From the NCBI RefSeq assembly GCF_013113735.1, contig NZ_CP053346.1, forward strand, positions 2,432,001 to 2,496,000: 64,000 bases of DNA, written 5' to 3'. Both the position numbers and the translations under genes were made by a program. Each line of letters opens with the position of its first letter. Position 1 is the stretch's first letter. This DNA is from Sphingomonas sp. AP4-R1. Lineage in GTDB: Bacteria; Pseudomonadota; Alphaproteobacteria; Sphingomonadales; Sphingomonadaceae. This document shows positions 19,301-27,032 of the stretch, piece after piece. Under the pieces are notes generated by a model that searched no databases, had not been told where the DNA came from, and saw only the letters and a list, made by a program, of their open reading frames with translations.

Positions 19301-19738
19301 TACCGGGATCCTTCGCCGGATATCGCGGCGCTGCTCGCCGCGCGCGCGGCGGGCCAGATCAATGCCGGTACGACGATCACGGGCGGGGGCGATCTGATCC
19401 AGTTCGGCAGTCGTCCGCGCTGGCGAGGAACGTCGTCGCTTACCTGGAGCCTGAAGCAGGTTCAGGTGGGTGCCTACGCCCAATATACCGGTCCTGTGGA
19501 CGACACCGCGCTGATCGATTCAACCGGCGACTATTGGCGGCAGAAGAGCCTTCTGATCGGCAATCTCTACGTCCAGTTCACGATGCCGGCTTTCGGCAAC
19601 GAGTCCAAATATCGGCTTCGGCTGGGCGTCCGCAACATCGCCGATGCCAAGCCCCCGCTGGTGGCAGCCGGTTATAACGGCGATCTCTATAATCCCTATG
19701 GTCGCTATCTCTATGTCAACGCACGCGTCGAGTTCTGA
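16349..19738 (+). CDS. TonB-dependent transducer with N-terminal STN signalling domain
   Basis: 1129 residues. A signal peptide ends near AGGAVAQQ. A secretin/TonB short N-terminal (STN) domain spans about residues 28-90 (RAGRAVVTLPDFAMQSGLQI, GTYDVRSALRQLIAGTNLTI). A Pro/Ala/Glu-rich linker leads to the TonB box (DDIVIVGSQ). The plug has GNTLVLLNGRRVV and RDGAAAIYGTDAVAGVVNTV, and the barrel ends in YLYVNARVEF. ATG 16349 is preferred over an upstream GTG because GGGGGGA lies about 9 nt before it. In this class STN contacts FecR in the periplasm when ligand binds. An exported amidohydrolase follows, so the ligand may be that enzyme's substrate. The substrate is unknown. Confidence 0.94.
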   Translation: MRNGKWVGRALAGISIAALWAGGAVAQQRPFNLRAGRAVVTLPDFAMQSGLQIIAAADQLGDKMTPAIHGTYDVRSALRQLIAGTNLTIASDSNGLITLRDRGTVTASFRPVAFADYRQADTAAEAPAPAPEAPPPETASSSQMPADDIVIVGSQIQGSKVTDALPVTVVGKTQIANTAAVSGDELFRSIPQMGSITFNSQYIPGSSNSPRGDVGSVNLRELGPGNTLVLLNGRRVVQHPVSTADENLVPVISYNTNAIPVSGVQRLEVLRDGAAAIYGTDAVAGVVNTVLQEKFSGVALETQYGYATGTNLRESTTNATVGHNFEHGNITLFASYTHRDALYASDQNYTSSADKRALFAGTRFAGATSLDGRSTNSAFASLSTPVTTAVRVGGTAITTAAGLFHIQPTGISGCGYGGAPLTGGTCIGSGTLATAGAARDTRYDSPVADNTTIMPKLDRINLFMTGQYEVSPDVTVYGEAGYYHAKTVNRVGATGTLASVLINVPASNYWNPFGATTINGVANPNRIPGLVGVPAAGLPVTIRAYTFSDAGANTVIDRNNQLRLLTGIKFPLFGFKWDSAAVYSRAHVSDWSTGISATQLQQNLALATPDAYNIFNGGNTGVYSQADTSPSSQAALNAIRISTVRKDTTTLAMADLKGSNAALFHLPGGDVGFALGGEIRRETQFDNRDPRVDGTTTFTDSVSGILYPSDLIGTSPNPDTRGRRTVASAYGELAIPVVSPEMNIPLIRKIELQVAGRYEHYSDIGSVAKPKVAGSWDLVDGVRLRASWAQGFKAPNLEQINATLITRSNTRTDYVRCQADLTAGRITSFANCGQSFATSVQRAGNPDLKPEESETWSAGVVLQPKFIPSQFGRFTITADLWHVKQTGIVGLFGEGNALILDYLMRQQGSSNPNVIRAAPNSDDQALFAGTGLAPAGLVLFVRDQYRNLLPQTASGIDMGLNWQINNTPAGSFSLDVNVAYLRKFYRDPSPDIAALLAARAAGQINAGTTITGGGDLIQFGSRPRWRGTSSLTWSLKQVQVGAYAQYTGPVDDTALIDSTGDYWRQKSLLIGNLYVQFTMPAFGNESKYRLRLGVRNIADAKPPLVAAGYNGDLYNPYGRYLYVNARVEF

Positions 19739-19852
19739 TCCCGTGCCAGATCGTGGAGACGCGGCTGGCCGGCAGACCCTATCCTGTGACTATCGAACAA
19801 CGGCGCAGCAGCCTGTCCCTTGGCTGCATGTGCCCGTGACGGAGATACCAGC

Positions 19853-21649
19853 ATGAAGAAGACCATGTTCGCCGCGCTCACGGTAACGACGGCGATCGGG
19901 TTGACCGCGACACCCAGCATCCTTGCTGCTCCGAACGAGAAGATGGTCGCGATTGTCGGCGCGACCGTGTTCGACGGCACGGGGGCATCGCCAAGGCCCG
20001 CCACCGTGCTGATCCGAGGCGAGCGCATCGTCGCTGTCGGCGCGAATGTGAAGGTACCATCGGGCGCCAAAGTGATCGATGCCAAGGGAGAGGCACTTCT
20101 GCCTGGTTTCTATGATCTGCACACCCATTGGACCGCCGGCGGCGATCCGGCGGTGACGCCCGCCATCGCGAACGCCTATGTCTCGGCAGGCGTCACCACC
20201 AGCAACGACTTCAACTCGGCCCCGGAATCCTTCGAGGCAAGGCGCAGGTGGATCGCGTCGCTGGCCGTCGCGCCGCACGTCAACATGTGCGGCCGCATCT
20301 CCACGCCGGGCGGTCACGGCGCGGACTGGGCGGACGCCGCCACCACCAGAATGATCGTGACCCCGGCAGCCGCGCGCCAGGCCGTGGACGAACTGGTCGC
20401 CTACAAGGCAGACTGCTTCGGTGAGACGATGGTCGATGGATGGCGCTATGGCCTGTCCCCAGACAATACGAGCATGAACGAAGACGCGCTGACCGCGCTG
20501 GTGGATGAGGCCCACAAATATAACCTGCCCGTGCTGACGCACATCCTGCGAACCGAAAAGGCGGCGGAGGCGGGGCGTGCCAAGGTGGATGTGATCGCCC
20601 ACGCCTTGCAGGATCTGCCACTTACGCAAGACCAGATTGAGACCATCAAGAAGGGCGGCGGTTTTTATGCGCCGACGCTCGCCGTCTACGATCCCAGTAA
20701 ACCGAGCCGTCGTGCGGCCCCGCCTGGCAACGAGGCTGCCCGCGCGCGCGGTACCGCCAACTGGAGCAACGCCCTTTCGAGCACTAAGAGGCTCTATGAC
20801 GCAGGAGTGCCGATCGCGGCAGGCACCGATGCGGGCATGCCGGGCACGCACCATGGCACATCGGCGCTGCATGAGATGGAACTGCTCGTCCAGGCCGGCC
20901 TGTCACCGTCCGCGGCGCTGATCGCGGCAACCGCCAACAGTGCTAGGGCCATGCGTCAACTGGAGGATCGTGGGATGATCGAGGTCGGTAAGCGCGCCGA
21001 TCTCGTGCTGATCAAGGGCGTCCCCTGGGATACGATCAGCGATGTCCGCAAGACCGATCGGGTCTTCGTCGACGGCAAGCTCGTCTTCGGGCCTGGCGCG
21101 CCGCCGCTGAACCCGGTGGTGCCGATGCCGCCGGTGGCGGTCGGCCCGCTCGTGGACGATTTCGAAAGGCCAGATGGCCGTTCGAACCTCGACACGCTGG
21201 TGGTGACCGAGCCCGACAGTGGTCTTGGTCGAAGCATTGAGATGATCGATACGATCGCCCGCGAGGATGGCGGCCATGCGCTGACCATGATCGGCACGAT
21301 GGCTTTCAAGCCCGAACCGCAGATCGCGGTCGTGCTGCCCCTCACCAAAGGCTCGGTCCAGCCTGCAGACGTTCGGAAGTATAAGGGCGTGAAGCTTGAT
21401 CTGCGCGGCGATGGCCCGTTTGAAGTCGCGCTCAACACGCTGGGAGGCACGTATATCGCGACCGTCAGCGGTGGGCCCAAATGGCAAACTGCGGAATTGC
21501 CATTTGCCGATTTCAAGAAGCAGACAGGCCGCGCCGAATTTCCTGCCGATCATTGGACCGGGACGGACGTGATGGAGATCGAGGTCAGAGCCAAACGGAA
21601 AGGCGGAGAAAAAGCGTGGCTCGTACTCGATAACATTGCGTTCTACTGA
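19853..21649 (+). CDS. Exported amidohydrolase with C-terminal CIA30-like domain
   Basis: 598 residues. Residues 1-26 form a signal peptide. The amidohydrolase barrel starts with the small beta-domain and the metal motif GFYDLHTHW (H90, H92), continues with further metal-site candidates HILRTEK and VIAHALQDL, and has the late Asp in AAGTDAGMPG. It ends near residue 420 with GKRADLVLIKGVPW. Residues about 430-598 form a separate beta-rich domain (DDFERPDG, VKLDLRGDGPFEVALNT, WLVLDNIAFY) resembling CIA30/jelly-roll domains. Relatives include imidazolonepropionase- and prolidase-type enzymes, but the substrate is not evident. It lies 114 nt after the STN receptor and is probably induced through the same FecI system. 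Confidence 0.87.
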   Translation: MKKTMFAALTVTTAIGLTATPSILAAPNEKMVAIVGATVFDGTGASPRPATVLIRGERIVAVGANVKVPSGAKVIDAKGEALLPGFYDLHTHWTAGGDPAVTPAIANAYVSAGVTTSNDFNSAPESFEARRRWIASLAVAPHVNMCGRISTPGGHGADWADAATTRMIVTPAAARQAVDELVAYKADCFGETMVDGWRYGLSPDNTSMNEDALTALVDEAHKYNLPVLTHILRTEKAAEAGRAKVDVIAHALQDLPLTQDQIETIKKGGGFYAPTLAVYDPSKPSRRAAPPGNEAARARGTANWSNALSSTKRLYDAGVPIAAGTDAGMPGTHHGTSALHEMELLVQAGLSPSAALIAATANSARAMRQLEDRGMIEVGKRADLVLIKGVPWDTISDVRKTDRVFVDGKLVFGPGAPPLNPVVPMPPVAVGPLVDDFERPDGRSNLDTLVVTEPDSGLGRSIEMIDTIAREDGGHALTMIGTMAFKPEPQIAVVLPLTKGSVQPADVRKYKGVKLDLRGDGPFEVALNTLGGTYIATVSGGPKWQTAELPFADFKKQTGRAEFPADHWTGTDVMEIEVRAKRKGGEKAWLVLDNIAFY

Positions 21650-21984
21650 GATTGCCTGGCCGTGGCGTTCTCCCCCTGATGCCCGCAACGGCACCGCACC
21701 GCCGATCGTCGCTTTGCAGCCGCGGGTTCTCGACGGCATCAGGTCGCTCTGGCTGACGCCAGCATCGGCTTTGGGTCTGTCTTTCCGGGAAACCGGGGGC
21801 CTGTAACAGACGAAGTCGAGCCGTCGCTCGACCTGTGTCAGAGCGGCTGTTCTCGCCGAGCCCCGCCATTTGCGTCGACCACGGCCTGACGATGCGGGGC
21901 GAACGTCGAAAGCCTCACTTGTTCCGAAAGCGGGCTCAACATCGGTTCTCCTGCGGGCAGGGACGGGCGCCCTGTCGGACGGAT
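21650..21984. other. Intergenic region, nothing recognised
   Basis: About 335 bp between the amidohydrolase stop and the hairpin downstream of HU. No frame with a family resemblance, RNA gene or repeat was found. Confidence 0.4.
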
Positions 21985-22018
21985 GGTGCCTGCGCCTGGG
22001 TGGGCTCGCGCAGGCACC
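21985..22018 (-). terminator. Perfect 11-bp hairpin just downstream of HU gene
   Basis: GGTGCCTGCGC (21985-21995) pairs exactly with GCGCAGGCACC (22008-22018) around a 12-nt loop. It begins 6 nt past the HU stop on the minus strand. No T-tract follows, but its position and strength suggest a transcript end or 3'-stabilising element for the HU mRNA. Confidence 0.5.
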
Positions 22019-22024
22019 TGTCTA

Positions 22025-22300
22025 TCAACCGTTCAGGCGATCCCTGATGGCCTTGGCCGGCGCAAATCCGAGCTTCTTGGACGCTGCGATCGTGATCGCC
22101 TCGCCTGTCGCAGGGTTCCGGCCCTTACGCTCGGGCTGATCCTTCACCTTGAACTTGCCGAAGCCCGCCAGCGACACTTCGTCGCCCTTGGCCGCCGCGT
22201 CCGCGATCGCGGCAAACACGGCATCGACCAGCTTTTTGGCATCAGCCTTCGCGATGCCCTGGTCGTTCGCCAGTGCCTCGGCGAGGTCAGCATTGTTCAT
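22025..22300 (-). CDS. HU-family nucleoid DNA-binding protein
   Basis: 91 residues, the normal HU length. The start is MNNADLAEALANDQGIAKAD. The core has VSLAGFGKFKV, then the DNA-binding arm signature RKGRNPATGEAITIAASK, and it ends in KLGFAPAKAIRDRLNG. HU dimers bend and compact DNA. An ideal AAGGAGG lies 9 nt before ATG 22300, suggesting high expression, and a perfect hairpin follows the stop. Two-subunit HU systems exist in some bacteria, and other HU or IHF genes are presumably elsewhere. The gene is intact, unlike its neighbours on the upstream side. Confidence 0.95.
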   Translation of the reverse strand: MNNADLAEALANDQGIAKADAKKLVDAVFAAIADAAAKGDEVSLAGFGKFKVKDQPERKGRNPATGEAITIAASKKLGFAPAKAIRDRLNG

Positions 22301-22320
22301 GTCTTCGGTCCTCCTTACAC

Positions 22321-22964
22321 TCATCGAAAAAACGATGCCGGGCAAGCCGTGGCCGCCCCTTTGCACCGTCGACCCCGCCATAAACGGCTCGCTTTGGGAG
22401 GAAAGCCCCCAGCAGCCGCGGGCCCTGCGTTCAGGCCTCGGGACCCAGTGCTCTGATGGCTCTGCGTGGACTGTGGTGCGTGGGCGGACGTTCTTAACTC
22501 TTCCAGACGATATCGAGGCGTGCACGAAATTAGCCATTTGCCATCGACCCTGCGATATTGGTCGGCGTAGATGCCGAGCAACAGAAGGGGGTTGGGATCG
22601 GGCTTCGACGCGGTCTCGAAATCGATCAGATAGCAGCGCCCGGATGCCGCATCGCCGTTCAGGGCGATGTCGTGATTGGCAATCGCGTGGACGAACGGAT
22701 AATCGCGTGGACGAACGCATAATGGTTGCGTGCATCGCGATCATAGCGCCGATACGCTTCGGCAAGGCCGGCCTTGATGGCGGGAAGCCCGGACATCTCG
22801 CCATCGGCCACCGCAACCACGGCATCGGCCGTAAAGACCTGATCGAAGCCTTCAAAGTCGCCGCCACCCAGGCAGCGCGCATGACGGATCCGCAACTGGC
22901 GGATCTCCTCGACATCGAGCAGTGCTGTCAGCCGTCCGTCGAACATGGGATGCATCTCACGCAT
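22321..22964 (-). pseudogene. SnoaL-like (NTF2-fold) gene frameshifted by a 20-bp tandem duplication
   Basis: The start MREMHPMFDGRLTALLDVEE leads into RIRHARCLGGGDFEGFDQVF and RNHYAFVHAI, an NTF2-like polyketide cyclase/hydroxylase-component pattern. At 22681-22720 a 20-bp unit is repeated in tandem. Reading on through the second unit gives a short wrong tail and a stop. Removing one unit restores ANHDIALNGDAASGRCYLID and then LLLGIYADQYRRVDGKWLIS, the expected second half of the domain. The start codon overlaps the stop of the oxidoreductase gene by 8 nt, so the two were translationally coupled. The ancestral 3' end is uncertain. The function (small-molecule binding or catalysis) is unknown. 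Confidence 0.82.
22681..22720. repeat. 20-bp tandem duplication (two copies, one mismatch)
   Basis: Copies at 22681-22700 and 22701-22720 share AATCGCGTGGACGAACG and differ only at the eighteenth base (G versus C). The unit length is not divisible by three, so it changes the frame of the SnoaL-like gene on the minus strand. Confidence 0.97.
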
Positions 22965-24074
22965 ACTGCACCGCCTGACGTTCTTCGGACCAGACCGGGT
23001 AATCGGTATAGCCTCGCTCGCCTGACGAGCCGTACCAGGGGGCGCGATCCGCAACGTTGATCGGGCGGTCATGCCGCATCCGCTCGACGAGATCGGGGTT
23101 GGCGATAAAGGGACGGCCGAATGCGATCAGGTCGAGATCTCCCGACTGCAAGGCCAGTTCACCGCTGTCCTTGGTGAAGCCTCCGGCGGCGATGAGCGGA
23201 CCTGTATATGTCTTGCGGAACGAGGCGGCGAAGCTGTCGGGCGTTTTCTCGGCCCCGATCGTCAGCTGGTCGCTCAGACGAACATAGGCTAGTTCGCGCT
23301 TTTCGAATTCCGCTGCGAGTGTGACCCAGATCTTTGCCTCTCCAATATACGGCTCCATGCCGAACAGTCGCCCGAACGGCGATATCCGGACGCCGACCCG
23401 GCTGCCGCCGATTTCTGAGGCGATCGCATCGAGCGTCTCGAGCATGAAGCGGAGCCTGTTGCCGATCGAACCGCCATAACGATCGTCCCTTCGATTGAGT
23501 GCGCCGTTGACGAACTGCTCGAACAGATAACCGTTGGCACCGCGCAGTTCGACCCATCGAAGCCCGCATCCACGGCCACTCGCGCGGCGCGCACGAAGTC
23601 CTGGGTGATCCTGGCGACCTCTTCTGTTTCAAGGGTGCGCGGTGGGCTCGCCAGTACGCTCGCCGGTTCTCCCGCTTCGTTTCGCGCGAATGCCCAGGCA
23701 TGCTCGCTTGTGGTCGCATTGGACGACACCGGTGCCCGGCCGTCCGTCTGCGATGATACGTGCGAGACGCGCCCGACATGCCATAGCTGCGCGAAAATCC
23801 GGCCACCTTCGGCATGCACGGCATCGGTTACGCGCCGCCAGCTTGCCGCCTGCTCCTGCGTGTAGAGGCCGGGATTGAACAGATAGCCGCATCCCTCAAC
23901 CGACACGGGGGCGCCTTCGCTGATGAGCAGGCCGGCACCTGCGCGTTGGCGATAATAGAGGATCGTGAGATCATCGGGGATGGTGTCCGCTCGTGCACGG
24001 GTCATCGGTGCCATGACGATGCGGTTGCGCAGCGGCAGGCCCGCAAGATCGAACGGCTCGAACAGTTTGCTCAT
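22957..24074 (-). pseudogene. Old-Yellow-Enzyme (NADH:flavin oxidoreductase) gene with 1-nt frameshift
   Basis: The first part reads as an OYE/NemA-type FMN oxidoreductase: KLFEPFDLAGLPLRNRIVMA, MTRARAD, VEGCGYLFNPGLYT, and QDFVRAARVAVDAGFDG. At CCC 23553-23555 (plus strand) one C is missing; adding it gives VELRGANGYLFEQFVNGALN and continues to LIAAGGFTKDSGELAL, FGRPFIANPDLVERM and the stop at 22957. All other parts are intact, about 372 codons in total, so this is a recent lesion or a sequencing error in a homopolymer. Such enzymes reduce activated C=C bonds or nitro groups with NAD(P)H. A decayed LysR gene is divergent, as is common for these reductases. Confidence 0.88.
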
Positions 24075-24196
24075 GCATGCATCCCTTGGAAAATGGCTGC
24101 GACGGATCTCGTCACAGCATCTCGGGGCGATTTAATTATATCTGGGAAGACGATAATCCGTTTGGCAGGAAGATCACTCCGTCCAAAAATTCCGGA

Positions 24197-24849
24197 GTGA
24201 AAGTTCAGGATTCCTTTGTCGGGCTGATGGAGTTCGTCACAACCGCGCGGATCGGGAGCTTCACATCTGCCGCAGCATCCCTCGGCGTCACGGGGGTCGG
24301 CGCTGGGGAAAAGCGTTTCGCGGCTGGAAGCCCGGCTCGGCGCGAAACTGTTGCACCGGACGACGCGGCGGCTGACTCTTACCGCCGAGGGACACGAATT
24401 TCTCGATGCATGCCACCGCGTGCTGGATCATCTGAACGAAGCGCAAATCGCTATAACTTCGGGCCGGGACACGCCGGTTGGGACCCTGCATCTTAGCCTG
24501 CCTGCCGCATTATTGGCTGGAGGCGGGTGCCGCGACCGGTCTGGCTGCTGAGGGATCCATCGGGTGTTATCGTGCCGCACGAAGTGAATGTACGGCTTGA
24601 GTTCAGGGATGGCGAAGCGATGGTCCAGGCGGTGCTTGCCGGCAGTGGGCTGGCCCAATTGCCGACCTGGCTTATCAGCGATCATCTCGCTCGGGCGCGC
24701 TGGTGCCAGTACTCGATCAGTTTGCAGGCGCCGAGATGCCGATCCACGCCTTATGGCCCAGTTCGCGCTATATGCAGCCACGCTTGCGCATCGTCATAGA
24801 CGCCTTGGCAGACGCCGCCAGACGGGCCGGATCGGGCTTCAATCCTTGA
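24197..24849 (+). pseudogene. LysR-family regulator, multiply disrupted
   Basis: The frame opens at GTG 24197 with a LysR HTH, FVGLMEFVTTARIGSFTSAA. A G-run of five (24292-24296) carries one extra base, after which SALGKSVSRLEARLG, HRTTRRLTLTAEG and the linker helix continue in another frame. Near 24515-24527 the sequence jumps from LHLSLPAALL to PRPVWLLRDPSGVIVP, so roughly 90-100 codons of the effector domain are missing. A third shift near 24690 is needed to reach ALWPSSRYMQPRLRIVID and the stop at 24849. This is the probable former regulator of the divergent oxidoreductase operon and is clearly non-functional. Confidence 0.82.
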
Positions 24850-25155
24850 GAAGGGGCAATCGCCCATTTTGTCTGTGAGCGTGTGCAGGATGCGAGCCTG
24901 TTCGCTTCGTCTTCGCAGATCCGCCTCCGGCAAAACCGCGATCCTGCCCAATTGATCGAATGAGGGGAGGAAATTGTCGGCACACAGTCGCGCCCCTAGA
25001 CGAGATCGAGCGCACAGACGCCTCAAAGACGGTGTCTCTGTCGCCCCCGCGCAAACCCGGACCATCATTTCCAGCCGGGCAAGATCATTACCCGTCCGTG
25101 CGTTGAGCTAGGACAGAAGCTTCCGTACGCTGGCCTGGGCCGGGCGACGATCGGA
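24850..25155. other. Intergenic region without recognised gene
   Basis: About 305 bp between the LysR remnant and the GntR stop. A minus-strand frame (about 24768-25068) contains LPSFDQLGRIAVLPEADLRR but I do not recognise it and it has no ribosome site. It may be further debris. Confidence 0.35.
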
Positions 25156-25911
25156 TCAGAAGGAGGAGCGGCCCTCGTGCCGACCTGCCTTCAGGAGAAG
25201 GTCCAGGGCACCTTCGATCAACTGCGCCATGAGCGTCGATGCACCTGCAGCATTGCCTCTGATGATGGCGTTCGCAACACGTCGGTGATCGATCGCGCTG
25301 GCGCGGCTGACACCGGCGTAGGAGTTGGTCCGCCGGATGCTGAACCGCAGCGTGGCTTCCGATAGATCGGTGAACTGGCGCATGAACCGGTTGTTGCTTG
25401 CCTCGATCACCGCACGGTGGAAGGCGATATCGGCCTCGAGTGGATCATCGTCATGGATTTCCGATGCGAACATCCGGTCGATCGCCGACATGATCGCCAG
25501 TCGCTGAGGCCCGGTCGCGCTGTTCGCGGCGAGGCCTGCAGCGCGAGGTTCGATCGCCATCCGCATCTCGGTGAAGTCGATCAGGAGATCGATCGAAAAT
25601 TCACGTTCCAGCAGCCAGCGCAGCACGTCCGGGTCGAGCAAATTCCAGCTGTCCTCGCGCTGGACGACCGTGCCTGCCCGCTGACGGGGCCGCAGGAGGC
25701 CCTTTGCCGTTAGCATTTTAACGGCCTCGCGAACGACTGTCCGGCTCGCTCCATATTGCTCGCACAGGCGGGCTTCGAACGGGAATCCCGTCGTTTCCGT
25801 GAAGCGCTCGGTGACGATGGACCGGCCCAGATCCTCCACGATCCTGCGCGTGACGTTGCGGCTTTGCGTCTCGACGCTGGCGGCCGGGCTGCTTCTCTCT
25901 ATCGATTCCAT
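25156..25911 (-). CDS. GntR-family regulator with FCD domain (galactonate locus)
   Basis: 251 residues. The N-terminal winged helix includes the recognition segment EQYGASRTVVREAVKMLTAK followed by GLLRPRQRAGTVV (residues about 50-90). The all-helical FCD effector domain follows, with DFTEMRMAIEPRAAGLAA, LEADIAFHRAVIEASNNRFM and an HRRVANAIIRGNAAGA helix that carries metal- and effector-site His/Asp positions. The family includes galactonate- and gluconate-responsive repressors. ATG 25911 is chosen because the HTH starts about 30 residues later; the frame is open further upstream without a better site. It lies 80 bp after the SMP-30 gene on the same strand and probably controls this sugar-acid locus. 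Confidence 0.9.
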   Translation of the reverse strand: MESIERSSPAASVETQSRNVTRRIVEDLGRSIVTERFTETTGFPFEARLCEQYGASRTVVREAVKMLTAKGLLRPRQRAGTVVQREDSWNLLDPDVLRWLLEREFSIDLLIDFTEMRMAIEPRAAGLAANSATGPQRLAIMSAIDRMFASEIHDDDPLEADIAFHRAVIEASNNRFMRQFTDLSEATLRFSIRRTNSYAGVSRASAIDHRRVANAIIRGNAAGASTLMAQLIEGALDLLLKAGRHEGRSSF

Positions 25912-25991
25912 TCCGTTACCATAAGCGTGCGTCGTGATATGGTCAGCCGCTATCGCCGTCGCCGCTCCTCGAGTCGACCTTCCGTCTCTCA

Positions 25992-26843
25992 TCAGCCGAG
26001 AAAGAGCGTCGGCGGCAGGCCGGCGACGCCCGGGGCGAGCTCGAAGAGGGCGCCCGCATGCCGTTCGTCCTCCCGTCCGATTGTCGAGGAGGTCACGAAC
26101 AGACGGTCCAGCCTGTCGCCGGCGAACGCGCAGCTGGTGATATTGCTGGCAGGCAGCGCGATGGATGTCCGCCACACCCCATCCGGAGAGAAGCGGCTGA
26201 TCCGTCCCCCGTCCCAGTGAGCGATCCAGATGCATCCCTCGGCATCGGTCGTCATGCCGTCGGGATACCCCCATTCCTCCTCGAACGTCAGCCATAAGCG
26301 CTTGCCCGAGAGCGAGCCGTCCCGCGCCATATCGAAGGCGTAGATCTGCCGTGCCGCACTGTCGGTATGATAGAGGGTGCGCCCATCGGGAGAGAAAGTG
26401 GGGCCGTTGGCGATGCCGTATCCGTCGTCCTGTCGGGACCAGGAAAGCGACGGATCGAGCCGGTAGAGCGCGCCGGACGCAAGTTGATCGCTGTCATCCT
26501 TCGATCCGGCCCAGATGCGTCCCATAGGATCGACCTTCGCATCGTTGAGGCGGTTCTGAGGGCGGTCGGATTCGGGTGTCCCGATGGCGCGCCTGGCCCC
26601 AGTCTCGAGATCTAGGAAGTGGAAGCCGCTGCGAAAGCCCGCGACGAAATCGGTGGCACCGGCGCGGGGAAGTACCCAACCGACCGGCTCGTCGACGGGC
26701 ATTGTATCGACACGTCCGTCCTCAAGTGACAGGCGATGGACGCACGGTGCGAGAATATCGACCCAAACCAATTCGCCACGTGCCGGATCCCAGACGGGGC
26801 CTTCACCGAGCGTATCACGCACCGCGCGTTCGACAATCTTCAT
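25992..26843 (-). CDS. SMP-30/gluconolactonase-family lactonase
   Basis: 283 residues forming a six-bladed beta-propeller. Family motifs are RDTLGEGPVWDPARGELVW with the metal-ligand Glu at residue 14, PQNRLNDAKVDPMGRIWAG with the ligand Asn, and ANGPTFSPDGRTLYHTDS. CIWIAHWDGGRISRFSPDG follows. ATG 26843 is preceded by GGGAGG. These enzymes open aldonolactones; between galactonate dehydratase and a sugar-acid GntR regulator, the likely substrate is D-galactono-lactone made by the SDR at 28187. It is divergent from the dehydratase gene and shares a 190-bp promoter region containing the AAAGTACGATATTT box. Confidence 0.9.
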   Translation of the reverse strand: MKIVERAVRDTLGEGPVWDPARGELVWVDILAPCVHRLSLEDGRVDTMPVDEPVGWVLPRAGATDFVAGFRSGFHFLDLETGARRAIGTPESDRPQNRLNDAKVDPMGRIWAGSKDDSDQLASGALYRLDPSLSWSRQDDGYGIANGPTFSPDGRTLYHTDSAARQIYAFDMARDGSLSGKRLWLTFEEEWGYPDGMTTDAEGCIWIAHWDGGRISRFSPDGVWRTSIALPASNITSCAFAGDRLDRLFVTSSTIGREDERHAGALFELAPGVAGLPPTLFLG

Positions 26844-26865
26844 GCTCCGGTACCTCCCGGAGCAA

Positions 26866-26879
26866 AAAGTACGATATTT
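26866..26879. promoter_or_regulatory. Candidate operator box AAAGTACGATATTT (copy 1)
   Basis: This 14-bp sequence sits 23 bp before the lactonase start and 153 bp before the dehydratase start. An identical copy is at 35021-35034 in the other divergent intergenic region of the locus, and a degenerate one at 35206-35220. Recurrence only in the two control regions of one pathway suggests a shared regulator site, perhaps for the GntR protein at 25156. Confidence 0.5.
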
Positions 26880-27032
26880 TCTTGACCCCTGTCGAGGCGG
26901 CTTGGTACGACCGCTCCATCGTTCCGGCCGTATGCGTGCGGACGGTGCCCTCACAGAATGAGGACCAGCCACGACAGCATCCGGTCCGGCTGCCGGTTCG
27001 TGCTCGTCCCATCAATCATAAGGATCATCAGG

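Noticed and set aside
17837..19483. 548-codon antisense frame opposite the STN receptor, and a similar 586-codon plus-strand frame (32349-34109) opposite GH2
   Set aside because: Composition mirrors the sense genes, no ribosome sites, no recognisable domains.
25912..26295. N-terminal extension of about 128 codons on the GntR gene
   Set aside because: It overlaps the end of the lactonase gene, is Arg-rich and has no similarity; the HTH fits a start at 25911.
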